Shown piece by piece: positions 1-11,067 of a stretch of 64,000 nucleotides of DNA. The notes beneath the pieces were generated by a model that had not been told where the DNA came from, did no database searches, and worked only from the letters and a program-made list of their open reading frames with translations. How positions within the stretch are numbered: the first letter of the stretch is position 1; every line of letters starts with the position of its first letter. The position numbers and the translations under genes are program-made. The stretch covers positions 186,001 through 250,000 of the forward strand of contig JABVXU010000032.1 in assembly GCA_013365365.1 (NCBI GenBank), read 5' to 3'. The stretch comes from Cruorifilaria tuberocauda (Eukaryota; Nematoda; Chromadorea; Rhabditida; Onchocercidae).

Positions 1-724
1 TCATTGTTTTACAGCACAGAGATCCTGAAGGGATTGTGGTACATAAATATGCTTCTTTATAGGGTGTAGAATTTGATAAAGCTTTCGGAGTAATGGTAAA
101 TGTTGTATAAAAAGTAACTTAATGTGTAATAGAAATATACTAAGACTTATCTAATCTTTCAGAAGAAAATAGCAATGTGTTTACTTGCAAGCCATCAAAG
201 TAGTGGCACGCAAGCAGCAGAATTCTTTAACATAAAGAAGAGAAGAGAGGTGTTTTTTTTGAATTTAGCTCAGGTAAAGGTAAGATCTATGTTGTAATAA
301 TTTATTAGTATTGTAATAAGTTTTTCTTAATATTGAAATAGCAGTTAAGTTCGATATATTATTTCTTTATTAGAATTTAAACAAATTAAAATGATATAAA
401 GTGTTGTTACTGATTCTAAATTTTCTCCCATTTATATAATTAATGTAGAGAAGCTGAGTAATTTATTAGAAAAATTTTGGAAAAGAATCCACTAACCCAT
501 TTACCTTAATGTAAACTATTCTTATAGTAATAAATTAGAGATATCTCAATGACTCACTTTTAGATTCTAAAATTAACATAATCACTTCTTATCGATTTCC
601 TAGTCTATAGACAAAATATAGCTCTTTTCTTCTCTTCCTTAATATTTGTTTGCAGAAACTAGAAAACTGCTGTAGATTCTTTGCTAATGTGATATTATAG
701 TTATGTGGTCATGAACAAGCAAAT
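1..724. other. Gene-poor leader region upstream of sdhA
   Basis: No gene can be supported here. All frames are broken by frequent stops. A short open stretch begins at an ATG at 174 (about 40 codons) but has no recognisable family or convincing ribosome site. The first 110 bases read partly like coding sequence in one frame but are interrupted by stops, so they may be the decayed end of a gene lying outside the window. No tRNA or stable hairpin with a T run was seen. Confidence 0.5.
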
Positions 725-2530
725 ATGAATAAGCCTGCCTATGAGATTATAGAACATGAGTATGACGTAGTAGTAGTAGGTGCAGGTGGAGCAGGGTTAA
801 GGGCAACACTTGGAATGGCCTCTACTAATTTTTCAGTTGCTTGTATCTCTAAGGTTTTCCCTACACGCAGTCATACAGTTGCAGCACAAGGTGGAATTAG
901 TGCAGCTTTAGGTAATATTGCTGAGGATGACTGGCGCTGGCATATATATGATACAGTAAAAGGATCAGACTGGCTTGGTGATCAAGATGCAATAGAATAT
1001 ATGTGTAAAAATGCTGCTAATGCTGTTATTGAACTTGAAAATTTCGGTGTACCATTTTCTCGCACAAGAGAGGGTAAAATATACCAGCGCTCCTTTGGAG
1101 GGATGACAACTCACTTTGGTAAAGGAGGGTCAGCTCAGCGTACTTGTGCAGCAGCTGATAAGACTGGACACGCAATACTTCACACTCTATATCAGCAGTG
1201 CCTTAAGTTCAATGCTGAATTTTTTGTTGAATACTTTGTGATTGATTTGATTATGGATAACAGAACTGGAGCTTGCTGTGGAGTCCTTGCTTGGTCACTG
1301 TGTGATGGTACGTTACATAAATTTCGTGCACATTCAGTAGTGTTAGCAACTGGTGGATATGGACGTGTTTACTTCTCTGCAACAAGTGCACACACATGTA
1401 CGGGTGATGGCAATGGTATGGTAATAAGAGTTGGATTGCCACTTGAAGATATGGAATTTGTACAGTTTCATCCAACAGGAATATACGGATCTGGGTGCTT
1501 AATGACGGAAGGATGTCGTGGGGAAGGTGGGTACCTTATTAATTCTCATGGTGAAAGATTCATGGAACGCTATGCACCTAAGGCAAAGGACTTAGCTTCT
1601 CGTGACGTAGTGAGTCGTGCAATAACAATTGAGATTAGGGAAGGGAAAGGAGTTGGACCAAGAAAAGATCATGTATATTTAACTATAGCACACCTTGATC
1701 CAGAAGTAATAAAACTTAGGCTTCCTGGGATTAGTGAAACTGCAAAAACTTTTGCAGGAGTCGATGTTACTAGAGATCCAATACCGGTTATTCCAACTGT
1801 ACACTATAATATGGGTGGCATTCCAACAAATTATTATGGAGAGGTAATCACATTAAAAGAAGGCAAGGAAGAAGTGGTGGAAGGATTATTTGCAATTGGG
1901 GAGGCAGCATGTATTTCTGTGCATGGTGCAAATCGACTTGGTTCTAACTCGCTTCTTGATCTTGTAGTTTTTGGTAGGGCTGCAGCGCTAAGGGCAAAGG
2001 AGAAATTAAAACTTGATACTCCACATAAAAAATTGCACTCAGATTGTACAGACTGGATAGTGGATAGATTTAACAAAATGAGATTTGCTTCTGGAGAACT
2101 CAGAGTGGCAAAAATTCGCAGTGAAATGCAGAACACTATGCAAAAATATGCATCGGTATTTCGCGTTGCTGAAGTTTTAGAGGAAGGCAAAAAAGCTATA
2201 AGAAAGGTGGCAAAAATGATGTCTGATCTTGCAATTCAAGACCGCAGTATGATATGGAACACTGATTTAGTTGAGGCACTAGAATTAGCTAACATGATTC
2301 CACAAGCAGTTATTACTATAGAGTGTGCAGCTAATCGCAAAGAAAGTAGAGGTGCTCATGCTCGTGAAGATTTTCCTGAGCGTGATGATAAAAACTGGAT
2401 GAAGCATACTATAGCATGGCTTGAAGTGATAGAAGATAAAATTGATGTAAAAATTGACTATAAAAAAGTTGCTGGAAAAACCTTAAGTAGTGAAATTAAC
2501 TTCATAGCACCAGAGAAGAGGACTTATTAA
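725..2530 (+). CDS. sdhA: Succinate dehydrogenase flavoprotein subunit
   Basis: This is the catalytic subunit of complex II, which oxidises succinate to fumarate and passes electrons to the SdhB iron-sulfur subunit at the inner membrane. At 601 aa it is full length. The FAD-binding loop GAGGAG is at residues 19-24. The histidine that carries covalent FAD lies in SHTVAAQGG (about residue 50). The active-site HPTG segment and the C-terminal [10 protein letters not shown] motif are present. The start is the ATG giving MNKPAYE. sdhB lies 25 kb away in the same window and sdhC/sdhD are not here, so the operon is dispersed. The last 29 bases overlap the 3' end of the ankyrin gene read from the other strand. 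Confidence 0.97.
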   Translation: MNKPAYEIIEHEYDVVVVGAGGAGLRATLGMASTNFSVACISKVFPTRSHTVAAQGGISAALGNIAEDDWRWHIYDTVKGSDWLGDQDAIEYMCKNAANAVIELENFGVPFSRTREGKIYQRSFGGMTTHFGKGGSAQRTCAAADKTGHAILHTLYQQCLKFNAEFFVEYFVIDLIMDNRTGACCGVLAWSLCDGTLHKFRAHSVVLATGGYGRVYFSATSAHTCTGDGNGMVIRVGLPLEDMEFVQFHPTGIYGSGCLMTEGCRGEGGYLINSHGERFMERYAPKAKDLASRDVVSRAITIEIREGKGVGPRKDHVYLTIAHLDPEVIKLRLPGISETAKTFAGVDVTRDPIPVIPTVHYNMGGIPTNYYGEVITLKEGKEEVVEGLFAIGEAACISVHGANRLGSNSLLDLVVFGRAAALRAKEKLKLDTPHKKLHSDCTDWIVDRFNKMRFASGELRVAKIRSEMQNTMQKYASVFRVAEVLEEGKKAIRKVAKMMSDLAIQDRSMIWNTDLVEALELANMIPQAVITIECAANRKESRGAHAREDFPERDDKNWMKHTIAWLEVIEDKIDVKIDYKKVAGKTLSSEINFIAPEKRTY

Positions 2531-4208
2531 TTTGTTTATTGAACTTTAATAATTCCTTAGTAAGTTGGTATATTGATATACCATCTATCCTAAAGCTAGG
2601 AAGGCTTTTAGTATATTTTAATTGTTCTTCCAGTTCTTGGGTTCTTTGTTTTTCTAAGCTGTTAGGCTTGTTTCCCATACTTTGAGAAGAATCATTGTGT
2701 TGTGTACCATTTTTTATGGTATTATTATGAAGTATAATTTGCTTTTCTTTAGTAAGTTTTCTTTTAGTTTTTTTAAGTCCTTCATAAAGATTGTCTAAGT
2801 TCACACATATGAGATAATAAACTCCTGTAGCTGATATAATAGATAATGCAGTTGTGATTGTAATACTTCCATAAGCAACACTGAATATTACTGTACAGAT
2901 TAAAGTAGCAAATATAAATGTTGTTATCGCTTTGTAGACAATATTTTTAGCGTGCTTCACAACATTACGTGCTTTAAATTTCTTGCCAAAGTTAAGTTTT
3001 AATTCAGCTCTAATATCGTCTGGAATAAGTAATTTCCCCATTGATTTTTCTATTCCTTTTAGAATTTGATAGTACTCTCTATTCCATAACGATTCAGGTA
3101 ACACTAACTGTTTTATGTCAGCGCCATTTTGTAATAGTTTTACACAAAACTTGATTGTGTTATTGCTGTTCTTGAAATTGAAAGAATTATATTTGTCTTT
3201 TACTACCTTGGAAATCAATGCTACTTGTAGTGGTGTTTGTTCTTTGCTATCCTTAGCATTTACAGCTATACTTAGCTTATCTTTAGGTGTATTACAGTTC
3301 TTTACTATTAGGTCCAAACATACAACTTTTTGTTCTCCTTTGAGTAAAGCAATATAGTGCAGGACATTTTTTTTATTCCCATCTTTGATGGTGATATCAA
3401 CACCATTTCTTAATAGAAGCTTTAATGCTTCATATCTTTTAGTATTTTTAAAACTTACTAGTGAAAATTTTTCGCTCTTTTTTTGTACATACTGAAGTAG
3501 CTTGTGAAGAGGTGTTTCACCTTTTTCATTAATAGTATTTAAAGCACTGCTAAATTCATTTTTACCTAGAATTAACTTCAAGTATGCAATTTTTTGTTTT
3601 CCTTTTAATGAGATGATATAATGCAAAGCGTTATTCTCTTTTTTATCCTGAGTGATAATATCGGCACCATTTTCTAGTAAGAACTTTAGCATTTTATGCC
3701 TGTTTTTGTCCTTGAATTCTTTTCTTACTACGTTTTTTATTTTGCTTATTGATGAAGGGTTTTTACTTCTTTCATGGATATAATAGAGTAATTGGTGTAG
3801 AAGCGTTTGTCCTTCTCGATTCTTATTATTATTTATAGCACTAATAAATTGTTCTTTTTTTAGTTTTAAAGCTATCAGGTGTAGAGCATTGTTGCCGTTT
3901 GCAACTTCATGTCTAATATCAAATTGTTTTTGCAGTAGCTCTTTAAAAAGTTTTTTATTGTAGTTGTTAATTATAAAGTAATTGTTAATGTCTAAAGCAT
4001 TTAGAGCATGCGTCATGACATCTTTAATTTCTTTTTCTATGCAGATTTTCTGCTCTAATCTGGATTGCTTTACTAACTCCATTAATTTTTCTAAGAGGTC
4101 ATAGTAGTCTTTTTGCTCTTCTCTTATTCCTTGTAGTTCATCTATAGATAATTCCAAGTTGCTAGAACTGATCTTATACTTTGGTAATTTTAAGAAAAAC
4201 TTAAACAT
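2502..4208 (-). CDS. Ankyrin-repeat membrane protein
   Basis: This 568-aa protein has no enzymatic domain that I recognise. Residues about 100-370 hold ankyrin-type repeats, seen as ALHLIAL, TLLHQLL, GADI, ALHYI, TPLHKLL, GVDI, VLHYI, TPLQ and GADI. A larger unit of roughly 95-100 residues (TxLHxLL, then a lysine-rich insert, then LLxNGxDI, then LHYI and LKGxQK) occurs twice, near 132-205 and 230-295, with a partial third copy near 322-366. Two hydrophobic helices follow at about 424-446 and 449-470, then a polar, Lys/Gln-rich tail. There is no signal peptide. Ankyrin proteins of Anaplasmataceae include host-directed type IV secretion effectors; whether this one is secreted is inference. It lies 54 bases downstream of the basic protein gene and is probably co-transcribed with it. 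Confidence 0.85.
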   Translation of the reverse strand: MFKFFLKLPKYKISSSNLELSIDELQGIREEQKDYYDLLEKLMELVKQSRLEQKICIEKEIKDVMTHALNALDINNYFIINNYNKKLFKELLQKQFDIRHEVANGNNALHLIALKLKKEQFISAINNNKNREGQTLLHQLLYYIHERSKNPSSISKIKNVVRKEFKDKNRHKMLKFLLENGADIITQDKKENNALHYIISLKGKQKIAYLKLILGKNEFSSALNTINEKGETPLHKLLQYVQKKSEKFSLVSFKNTKRYEALKLLLRNGVDITIKDGNKKNVLHYIALLKGEQKVVCLDLIVKNCNTPKDKLSIAVNAKDSKEQTPLQVALISKVVKDKYNSFNFKNSNNTIKFCVKLLQNGADIKQLVLPESLWNREYYQILKGIEKSMGKLLIPDDIRAELKLNFGKKFKARNVVKHAKNIVYKAITTFIFATLICTVIFSVAYGSITITTALSIISATGVYYLICVNLDNLYEGLKKTKRKLTKEKQIILHNNTIKNGTQHNDSSQSMGNKPNSLEKQRTQELEEQLKYTKSLPSFRIDGISIYQLTKELLKFNKQINKSSSLVL

Positions 4209-4262
4209 ATTGTCATTGTTCTAGACTGTACGAGAATCGACTTTTTACCATTCCATTGGTAA

Positions 4263-4985
4263 TTATCTAATGAAGAGTGATCTTTTTCTGATTTTTGCTC
4301 TCAACACAATCTGTACTGAGTTTTCCTTTATGATCGTCTTAATTATAGCATTTAAAAATTTAGGTTTCTGTCCCATTTTTAGCAATGGAATAAAGCATAC
4401 AATGCCCTTGCCTTTCTTATTTTTTAGATATTTTCTAAATTTACTGTCATTTTGACTTTCAATTGCTTCTAATAGCCGAATACTATTGTTTACTACTCTA
4501 GGATTTATTTTTACTTTACAATCATATTCAAAACCCATGCTATAGCGACTTTCTAGTTTTATATCTTTGGTGGTCCTATAATTACTTCGCTTGTCAGTAA
4601 TAATATTCAAGAAATATTCTCTGATGTGAGTAGCTTCCGAAGTTACTTGCCTTATTTCCTTTTCTTTTACATAGCTCAGTATCTTTCCATTTAATCCTGG
4701 AAAGAATTGTTGAATATAGTGACTATAATATCTCCCTTTTCCTATAAGTGATTCTTCTAGATTGCTTAATATCCCAGAACTGGTACTTTCATTGATTAAC
4801 TTTTTATACTTCTTGATAGTTTTGTCTTGATCTTTTTGTTTTTTATGTTTATACTTGACTTTTTTTATGTTTCTCTCTGTAGAGATACGGGATCTCTCAT
4901 CCTTTTTTTCTTGCTCTCTCTTTTTATTCTTATCTGTGCATACTTTTAATTTATGTATATTAGTAGTTAATATATCTATACTCAT
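4263..4985 (-). CDS. Basic lineage-specific protein, unknown function
   Basis: I do not recognise this protein of about 240 aa. Its N-terminal third is dominated by Lys, Arg, Glu and Asp (KKREQEKKDERSR and following), is probably helical or disordered, and may bind nucleic acid or act as a coiled coil. The rest is mixed and basic with no membrane segment. I chose the ATG at 4985 because a GAGG ribosome site lies six bases upstream; the upstream TTG at 4997 overlaps that site and is unlikely to be used. The ankyrin gene follows on the same strand after 54 bases, so the two probably form a transcription unit inserted between sdhA and pyrC. Confidence 0.7.
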   Translation of the reverse strand: MSIDILTTNIHKLKVCTDKNKKREQEKKDERSRISTERNIKKVKYKHKKQKDQDKTIKKYKKLINESTSSGILSNLEESLIGKGRYYSHYIQQFFPGLNGKILSYVKEKEIRQVTSEATHIREYFLNIITDKRSNYRTTKDIKLESRYSMGFEYDCKVKINPRVVNNSIRLLEAIESQNDSKFRKYLKNKKGKGIVCFIPLLKMGQKPKFLNAIIKTIIKENSVQIVLRAKIRKRSLFIR

Positions 4986-5432
4986 ATAAACCCTCAATAT
5001 TAAAGCTATTTATCTGCTAGGAAGCTTATTTTGCTGAACTAACAATAAAGAGTTGAACTGGACTTTTAAATTAACTAAATGTTTTATATAACTAAGATAA
5101 ATTAGAAAGACATAGATTAGCTTCTATTAGAGAATTTGCTTTCATAGTCGAACCCCACTTTTACATTTACCTACTATTCTAATCTTTCAATCTTAAAAAA
5201 GGATAAACACAGATAAAGTAATCCTTACCAATCCTTGGGCTTAATTTTTTAAAAAAGTCAAAAGGTGGCAATAAAGATCTATTTTTATGCATATCACATA
5301 TAATACATAGAAACAGCAACTTTATGGTGTCTGTTTTTAGAGAGAGTTAAAAAGTGACAATAAACCTTTCCTATCTTGTATTTTAATTTAGTTGTATTCT
5401 AAAAAAAAAACTTTAGATTTAGTATATGATTA
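4986..5432. other. Intergenic region between divergent genes
   Basis: This gap separates the 5' ends of the minus-strand basic protein gene and pyrC, so it should hold promoters for both directions. It is very AT-rich. I see no stable hairpin, RNA gene or open frame of note. A run of ten A residues lies at about 5401-5410, upstream of pyrC. Confidence 0.5.
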
Positions 5433-6776
5433 ATGTATGAACTCATGGCTAAAACTTGGAGTTTATTGCAAATAGGGCAGAAAGAAAACTACAAAGTGGT
5501 ATATACAAATGCTCGTATTGTTGACCCAGAGACTAAACTTGATATAAAAGGCTCACTGCTAACTCAAGGGAGTAAGATTGTTGATTTTAGTGAAACATTA
5601 CTTTCTAGTAGTGTCCCAAGTGGAATTGACGAGATAGTAGACTGTAAAGGACTTCTCCTAATGCCTGGTATTATTGATATTCATGTGCATTTTCGTGAAC
5701 CAGGTCAAGAGCATAAAGAAACTATATATACAGGTAGTAAATCTGCAGCTGCTGGGGGTGTGACAACTGTGGTTTGTCAGCCTAATACTGTTCCAGCAAT
5801 AGATAGTGCTGTTTTAGCTAGGTATTTGAAGTATAGAGCATCTGAAACTTCACATGTAAACGTTGAATTTTATGCTAAAATCACTTCTTCAAAGGAAAGG
5901 TTGACTGAGATGGTTCTTTTAAAAGAAGCTGGTGCAGTTGGATTTACTGATGATGGTATGCCAGTTATGAATTCGATGATTATGAGGCAAGCAATGCTTT
6001 ACTCAAGCATGCTAAGCGTTCCTATCGCTCAACATGCAGAAGATTTAAATTTATCAGCAAGTGGTGTGGTTAACGCAGGTAAGATTTCTGAAGAATTAGG
6101 AGTAAAGGGAATTTTAAGTACGTCAGAGTCTATTATGGTAAGTCGTGACATACTACTTATGAAAGATATGAGAAACGTGCACTATCACATTTTACATGTC
6201 TCCTCAAAAGATTCGCTCGATGCTATTAAACGTGCAAAAGATTTAGGGTTAAATGTTACGTGTGAGGTAACTCCTCATCATTTTACTTTAACTGAGGATG
6301 TAGTAAAACAACATGGAGCACTTGCAAAAGTGAACCCGCCACTTCGTACTGAAGAAGACCGTTTGGCTATGGTTGAAGGCTTGAAGACTGGTATAATTGA
6401 CTGCATTGCAACTGATCATGCACCACATGATCGTCATTCTAAAGATCTACCACTAGAAAACGCTGCATTTGGTATTGTAGGTCTTGAAACAATACTTCCA
6501 CTTTCACTTGAACTTTATCATAGTGGGCAAATGAGTTTGCTTGACGTACTCGCAAAACTTACATATAAGCCTGCAGATATAATACACGTACCACGCGGTC
6601 GTATACGAAGAAACCTTGCTGCAGATTTAATTCTGGTTGACCCAAATCATGAATGGGAAATAAAAATTGATAATTTTGCCAGTAAGTCAAAAAATTCTCC
6701 CTTTGATGGGCGTAAGGTAAAAGGATGCATAGTGCGCACTATTGTATCTGGAAAAACCGTTTACTCACATAAATGA
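5433..6776 (+). CDS. pyrC: Dihydroorotase
   Basis: The enzyme cyclises carbamoyl aspartate to dihydroorotate, the third step of pyrimidine synthesis, in the cytoplasm. At 447 aa it matches the multifunctional-type (class I) dihydroorotases. Visible metal-site motifs are DIHVHFREPG (His84 and His86), the CEVTPHHF segment with further His ligands, and the late TDHAPH motif holding the catalytic Asp. The annotated start is ATG 5433; an ATG four codons later is an alternative. It stands alone between two gene-poor gaps. Confidence 0.93.
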   Translation: MYELMAKTWSLLQIGQKENYKVVYTNARIVDPETKLDIKGSLLTQGSKIVDFSETLLSSSVPSGIDEIVDCKGLLLMPGIIDIHVHFREPGQEHKETIYTGSKSAAAGGVTTVVCQPNTVPAIDSAVLARYLKYRASETSHVNVEFYAKITSSKERLTEMVLLKEAGAVGFTDDGMPVMNSMIMRQAMLYSSMLSVPIAQHAEDLNLSASGVVNAGKISEELGVKGILSTSESIMVSRDILLMKDMRNVHYHILHVSSKDSLDAIKRAKDLGLNVTCEVTPHHFTLTEDVVKQHGALAKVNPPLRTEEDRLAMVEGLKTGIIDCIATDHAPHDRHSKDLPLENAAFGIVGLETILPLSLELYHSGQMSLLDVLAKLTYKPADIIHVPRGRIRRNLAADLILVDPNHEWEIKIDNFASKSKNSPFDGRKVKGCIVRTIVSGKTVYSHK

Positions 6777-7381
6777 TTTTTGCAAAAAGTTATACTCATG
6801 TAGCTATATAAAACCTGTTATAGTAAACTCTAATCCTTTTAACGTTGCTGAAGTTACTCTTATCTCTCTGAAGATTTTCTACTGTTCTATAGTTCGCTAA
6901 TTTACCTTTCTAAAAAGAATCATAAAAAGTTAATTGTTAGTCTTTCAATAAATCATTAACTATAAATAAGGTGGAGTTCATTTTAACAGCATATTCCAGT
7001 AAAAGTCTTTACTTTTAATTCAGTTACCATGAAGCAATGTACCTTAAAACGATAAAGAATAAATCAGTATAGCAATCTTTACCTCATCTTAATGAAAATT
7101 GATTGGCAATCAATGAAGATCCCTCTTCCAGTTTTATAGGGAACTTTTCTATGATTTCAGAAACTCCTTTCTACCTCATAAACATTCGTTTCATATATTT
7201 TAAAGATCAAAAATATATTGATTATATAGTTAATCCGACTTCTTTGGTTAAAAAGATGATAATTCATCTTTAAAACTATTGATCTTATCTTTGATATTTA
7301 TGTAATTTGCACTCTGTTTATGCTGCCCAACTTTGGATACTAAATTTTGTTCTATAGCTAGCTTTTTCTGCTATCTGCTCC
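6777..7381. other. Gene-poor gap between convergent pyrC and gltX
   Basis: About 600 bases lie between the 3' ends of pyrC and gltX. No frame remains open for a useful length and no RNA gene is visible. A perfect 12-base palindrome (TTTTTGCAAAAA) follows the pyrC stop but is too AT-rich to call a terminator. Confidence 0.5.
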
Positions 7382-8701
7382 TTACTTTTTTAATCTTGCA
7401 ATAATACTTTCTCTACCAATAAAAATTAGTAATTTAGCAAGTTCAGGACCTGTCTTTGTACCTGTTAAAGCTAAACGCAAATGCATAAATAAGTCTTTTG
7501 CTTTTGTATCTACTACCTGTCGGATGGCTTTAATCCACTCTGATAATGTGTTTTCATTACAATCACCTTGTGGCAATACACTAAGCGCAACTTTTATAAG
7601 CTCCTTATCAAGGATTACAGGTTCTACATCTAATTTGCATATTTGCCACCACCTCGCTGCTTCTGAAAACTTTTCTATATTGTTCCTTATAAAATACCAA
7701 AACTCAGAAGAATTTACTCTGATTCGATTTAAACGCTCCTTCGCTGCCTTAAATGGCATTCGCTGCAGAACTTTTCTGTTTAACTTATATACTTCACTGA
7801 GGATGAATTGTGCGGGTGCTGAGCTGAATTTTTTAATATCAAATGAGTCAATTAAAGACTCCATGTTAGGGTAGAATTCAATAGGGTCCATTGTTCCAAG
7901 CTTTGCTAAATAGCTAGCTAGTGTAATTGGTTCAACTTCACTCTTTTTAATAAATCTAATGTCCAACCCGCCTTTTCTTTTTGAAAGTTTGTTATTGCTA
8001 AAATGTAATAGAGAAAGGTGAGCAAACCTCGGGATTTTCATTTTTAGTGCTAATATTATTTGTATTTGTACTGCAGTATTGGTTACATGATCTTCCCCAC
8101 GTATAACATTGGTTATATTGAAGTCGATATCATCAATAACGGAAGGTAATATATATGTATAAATTCCATCCTCTCTTCTTACTACTGGATCGCTGATATG
8201 ACTGGTTGCAATACTTATCTTGCCTTTAACTTCGTCATTCCACTTAATAATCATATTTCTATCCAACTTAAATCTAAAGTATGGTCTTCGTCCTTCTTGT
8301 TCATAACAAGCCTTCTTCTGTTCAGTTAGGAGTAACGCACTTCTATCATAAACTGGAGGGAGACCATGTTCTAGCTGCAGTTTTCGTCTAATATCTAGCT
8401 CCTCTTTTGTTTCATAGCATGCATAAATGTATCCTTCTTTCATTAGATGCAAAAACACTTCATTGTAGCGCTCAAAGCGCTCTGATTGCTTAAAATTTGA
8501 GTCCCAATCTATGCTAACCCATTTCAGGTCTTGCGTTATGCTATTCACATACTTAGTGTCTGAACGCTGAAAGTCGGTGTCATCAAGGCGAAGCAGAAAC
8601 TTGCCGTTTTGACTACGTGCGTACATCCAACAGATAAGTGCAGTCCGAACATTCCCTACGTGAAGATAGCCAGTTGGGCTTGGAGCAAATCTTGTTATCA
8701 T
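7382..8701 (-). CDS. gltX: Glutamyl-tRNA synthetase
   Basis: This class I synthetase attaches glutamate to tRNA-Glu, and in this lineage probably also feeds transamidation to Gln-tRNA. The N-terminus [14 protein letters not shown] is the family signature, with HVGN in place of the textbook HIGH. The second nucleotide-binding signature is KLSKRKGG. The length is about 439 aa. I placed the start at ATG 8701, with AGGA five bases upstream, and not at the upstream ATG at 8743, because family members begin just before RFAPSPTG. Anaplasmataceae usually carry two gltX paralogues; which one this is cannot be told from the window. Confidence 0.92.
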   Translation of the reverse strand: MITRFAPSPTGYLHVGNVRTALICWMYARSQNGKFLLRLDDTDFQRSDTKYVNSITQDLKWVSIDWDSNFKQSERFERYNEVFLHLMKEGYIYACYETKEELDIRRKLQLEHGLPPVYDRSALLLTEQKKACYEQEGRRPYFRFKLDRNMIIKWNDEVKGKISIATSHISDPVVRREDGIYTYILPSVIDDIDFNITNVIRGEDHVTNTAVQIQIILALKMKIPRFAHLSLLHFSNNKLSKRKGGLDIRFIKKSEVEPITLASYLAKLGTMDPIEFYPNMESLIDSFDIKKFSSAPAQFILSEVYKLNRKVLQRMPFKAAKERLNRIRVNSSEFWYFIRNNIEKFSEAARWWQICKLDVEPVILDKELIKVALSVLPQGDCNENTLSEWIKAIRQVVDTKAKDLFMHLRLALTGTKTGPELAKLLIFIGRESIIARLKK

Positions 8702-8977
8702 TTGTGTCCTACTTTCTTCAATTTTATGTAAATATATAGACAAAGCAAGTAACTACGCAGATACTCTTTTCACTAGAGAAGAAATTGATACTTAAAACAG
8801 GAAAAACTGCTTAGCAGGCTTACCATTTTATTTAGCAAGGAAGTTGGTAAGCATCAAGTTATTTTTATCTTCATGTTAAACTTCTGGTAATACGTAATAT
8901 ATGTCTTATATTTAGTTTTTGTACTATATAAACCTTATACCTTTATAAATTTTGCCTAAATTTTTAGTTCTTCCTAT

Positions 8978-9011
8978 TAGCTTGCGCTCTCTTATTAGAA
9001 GAGAGTGGCTA
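8978..9011. other. Isolated hairpin in the gltX-miaB gap
   Basis: CTCTCTT (8987-8993) and AAGAGAG (8999-9005) form a perfect 7-bp stem around a 5-base loop. It extends by a G-T and a C-G pair, and then, past a small bulge, by TAGC/GCTA. Downstream on the plus strand comes T-rich sequence. No annotated gene ends here, so it could be an orphan terminator, part of a small RNA or chance structure. The rest of 8702-9195 shows no gene. Confidence 0.3.
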
Positions 9012-9195
9012 AATTTCTTTTGTCTTTTTTATTTGTATTCATCACGTTTCTAAATGTTAGGTAATTCATGCACAAATATCCATTTTCATAATTAATGATA
9101 TTTTTCAGCGATAACATTATAATTCTTACTTCTCACTTTAGATCTCCTGGTATAGGCCTATTTAGTTGGTGTCTAGCAATTAATTACCGGAATGT

Positions 9196-9223
9196 TTGAC
9201 ACTTAATTATGGTTTTTTATAAT
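9196..9223 (+). promoter_or_regulatory. Near-perfect sigma-70 promoter upstream of miaB
   Basis: TTGACA at 9196-9201 and TATAAT at 9218-9223 are separated by 16 bases. Both hexamers match the housekeeping consensus exactly, which is rare in such AT-rich gaps. Transcription would start near 9230, giving miaB a leader of about 165-180 bases, or producing a small RNA in that interval. The leader has no recognisable riboswitch or open frame of known family. Confidence 0.65.
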
Positions 9224-9411
9224 TTTACTATATGAAAGGTGCAGTGAAGTTAGTGTTGTGCAGGTAGATAATATCAGGGTTAATTTTCTTTGTATAACTT
9301 GTACTAACTACATAGCCCTTATTGTATATATTGGGATCTTAAGTAGTGTTACTTATATGAGTGTAGCTCATGTACGTATAGTACTGGTAATTTGTGAAAC
9401 AAAAAGTGAAA

Positions 9412-10740
9412 ATGAAAAGTTTGTATATAAAAACCTATGGCTGTCAGATGAATGTTTATGACTCAGTTTTAATAGAAAATATAATTAAGCCTTTGGGTTT
9501 TAACGTTGTTTGTGATGTAGAAAAAGCTGATTTAGTGGTATTGAATACTTGTCATATTAGAGAGAAAGCAACAGAAAAACTTTATTCAGATCTTGGAAGG
9601 ATTTATTCTTTGCGAAAGAATGATGAAGTTATTATAGTTGTGGCCGGATGTGTAGCACAAGCAGAAGGAGAAGAGATTTTAAAAAAGGCTCCATTTGTAT
9701 ATGCTGTTCTTGGATCACAGAATATTGCTGATCTGCCGGAGCTGATATTCAATGCAAGCAGAAATAAGGGCTATGCAATAAACATTGATTTTCCTGAAAC
9801 TACAAAATTTGATAAGTTGCCTACTGAATGCTACGGTAATAGCCAAGGTTCTTCTGCATTTCTTTCCATACAGGAGGGTTGTGATAAGTTTTGTACGTTT
9901 TGTGTTGTGCCATATACTCGTGGTGCTGAATACTCCAGACCAGTAAATGAAATATTTCACGAGGCAGTGAGATTGGTTACAAATGGGGCAAAGGAAATAA
10001 ATTTGCTTGGCCAAAACGTCAATGCTTATCATGGAGAATACAAAGGGGAGGTATGGGATTTAGGAAAATTAATTAGCTGTATTGCTAAAATTGAAAAGCT
10101 AGAAAGAATACGATATATAACTTCTCACCCAAAAGATATGCATGAGTCTCTCTACTTGGCACATATGAAAGAACCAAAGCTTATGCCATTAATCCACTTG
10201 CCTGTACAATCAGGTTCAAATAAAGTATTACGCGCAATGAATAGAAAATATACTGTAGAAGAATATTTGGAAATAACAAATAAGTTCCGTAAACTGAAAC
10301 CTGAAATTGAATTTTCTTCTGATTTTATTGTTGGTTTTCCTGGGGAAACTGAGAGAGATTTTGAAGAGACTATGGAGCTAGTAGAAAGGGTAAGGTATGC
10401 TCAAGCTTATAGTTTTAAATATAGCCCAAGGCCAGGTACTCCAGGATCGAAGAAAAGAGATCAAGTGTCAGAAGAAATTAAAACAGAACGTCTTCTTCGT
10501 TTGCAGAAGTTAATTAATAAGCAACAGCTTGAGTTTAACCAGAGTATGGTTGGTAAAGTTATGCCTATTCTGTTTAGTAATAAAAAAGGTAAATGCAAAA
10601 ATCAAATTATTGGTAAGAGCCCATATATGCAGTCAGTGTGTATTAATAATCCTGAAGGTGAATACAGAGATAAAATAGTAAATATAAAAATTCTGGAGGC
10701 TCGGCCTAATAGTCTGTTAGGTATAAGTTTTAAGAGTTAG
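9412..10740 (+). CDS. miaB: tRNA-i6A37 methylthiotransferase
   Basis: MiaB is a radical-SAM enzyme that adds a methylthio group to isopentenyl-adenosine 37 of tRNAs reading U-initial codons. The N-terminal domain begins KSLYIKTYGCQMN with the first iron-sulfur cysteine, followed by NTCHIREKA and VAGCVAQAEG. The radical-SAM motif CDKFCTFC is in EGCDKFCTFCVVPYTRG, and a C-terminal TRAM-like region follows. I prefer ATG 9412, which gives MKSLYIKTYGCQMN; GTG 9394 would add six residues. A strong promoter lies about 190 bases upstream. Confidence 0.93.
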   Translation: MKSLYIKTYGCQMNVYDSVLIENIIKPLGFNVVCDVEKADLVVLNTCHIREKATEKLYSDLGRIYSLRKNDEVIIVVAGCVAQAEGEEILKKAPFVYAVLGSQNIADLPELIFNASRNKGYAINIDFPETTKFDKLPTECYGNSQGSSAFLSIQEGCDKFCTFCVVPYTRGAEYSRPVNEIFHEAVRLVTNGAKEINLLGQNVNAYHGEYKGEVWDLGKLISCIAKIEKLERIRYITSHPKDMHESLYLAHMKEPKLMPLIHLPVQSGSNKVLRAMNRKYTVEEYLEITNKFRKLKPEIEFSSDFIVGFPGETERDFEETMELVERVRYAQAYSFKYSPRPGTPGSKKRDQVSEEIKTERLLRLQKLINKQQLEFNQSMVGKVMPILFSNKKGKCKNQIIGKSPYMQSVCINNPEGEYRDKIVNIKILEARPNSLLGISFKS

Positions 10741-11067
10741 CTTTGTTGATCATTTATTAGTGATTTGTTCTTTTTCTGTATTCAGAGTATGTTATTTGTG
10801 CTTTTCTAAAGTCGTTATCTAAAGGCAGGAGTTCTAAATTTAATCTTTATAACTAGTATTTTTGCTGACTAAGAAAATTTCTGGCAGGTGATTTTTATCG
10901 TTATTACCTTTAGATATAATTATCTTCTTAGACATGAATAAGCTCATTTAATATATTATACTATATATAGTAATATTAACTCTTACTATGGATTAATTCT
11001 CAATTTTTTTAGATTTGTAATTTTCTAAAAAGCTCTATAACCTTTAGCTTTATCCATTAAAACGAGC
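10741..11067. other. Intergenic region miaB-ileS
   Basis: This AT-rich spacer lies between two genes on the same strand. I see no clear terminator, tRNA or consensus promoter. The 227-base stretch upstream of ileS contains several TATA-like words that cannot be ranked by eye. Confidence 0.45.

Noticed and set aside
9258..9461. Plus-strand open frame of 67 codons before miaB
   Set aside because: It runs into miaB in another frame, has no ribosome site or family resemblance, and the region is better seen as the miaB leader.
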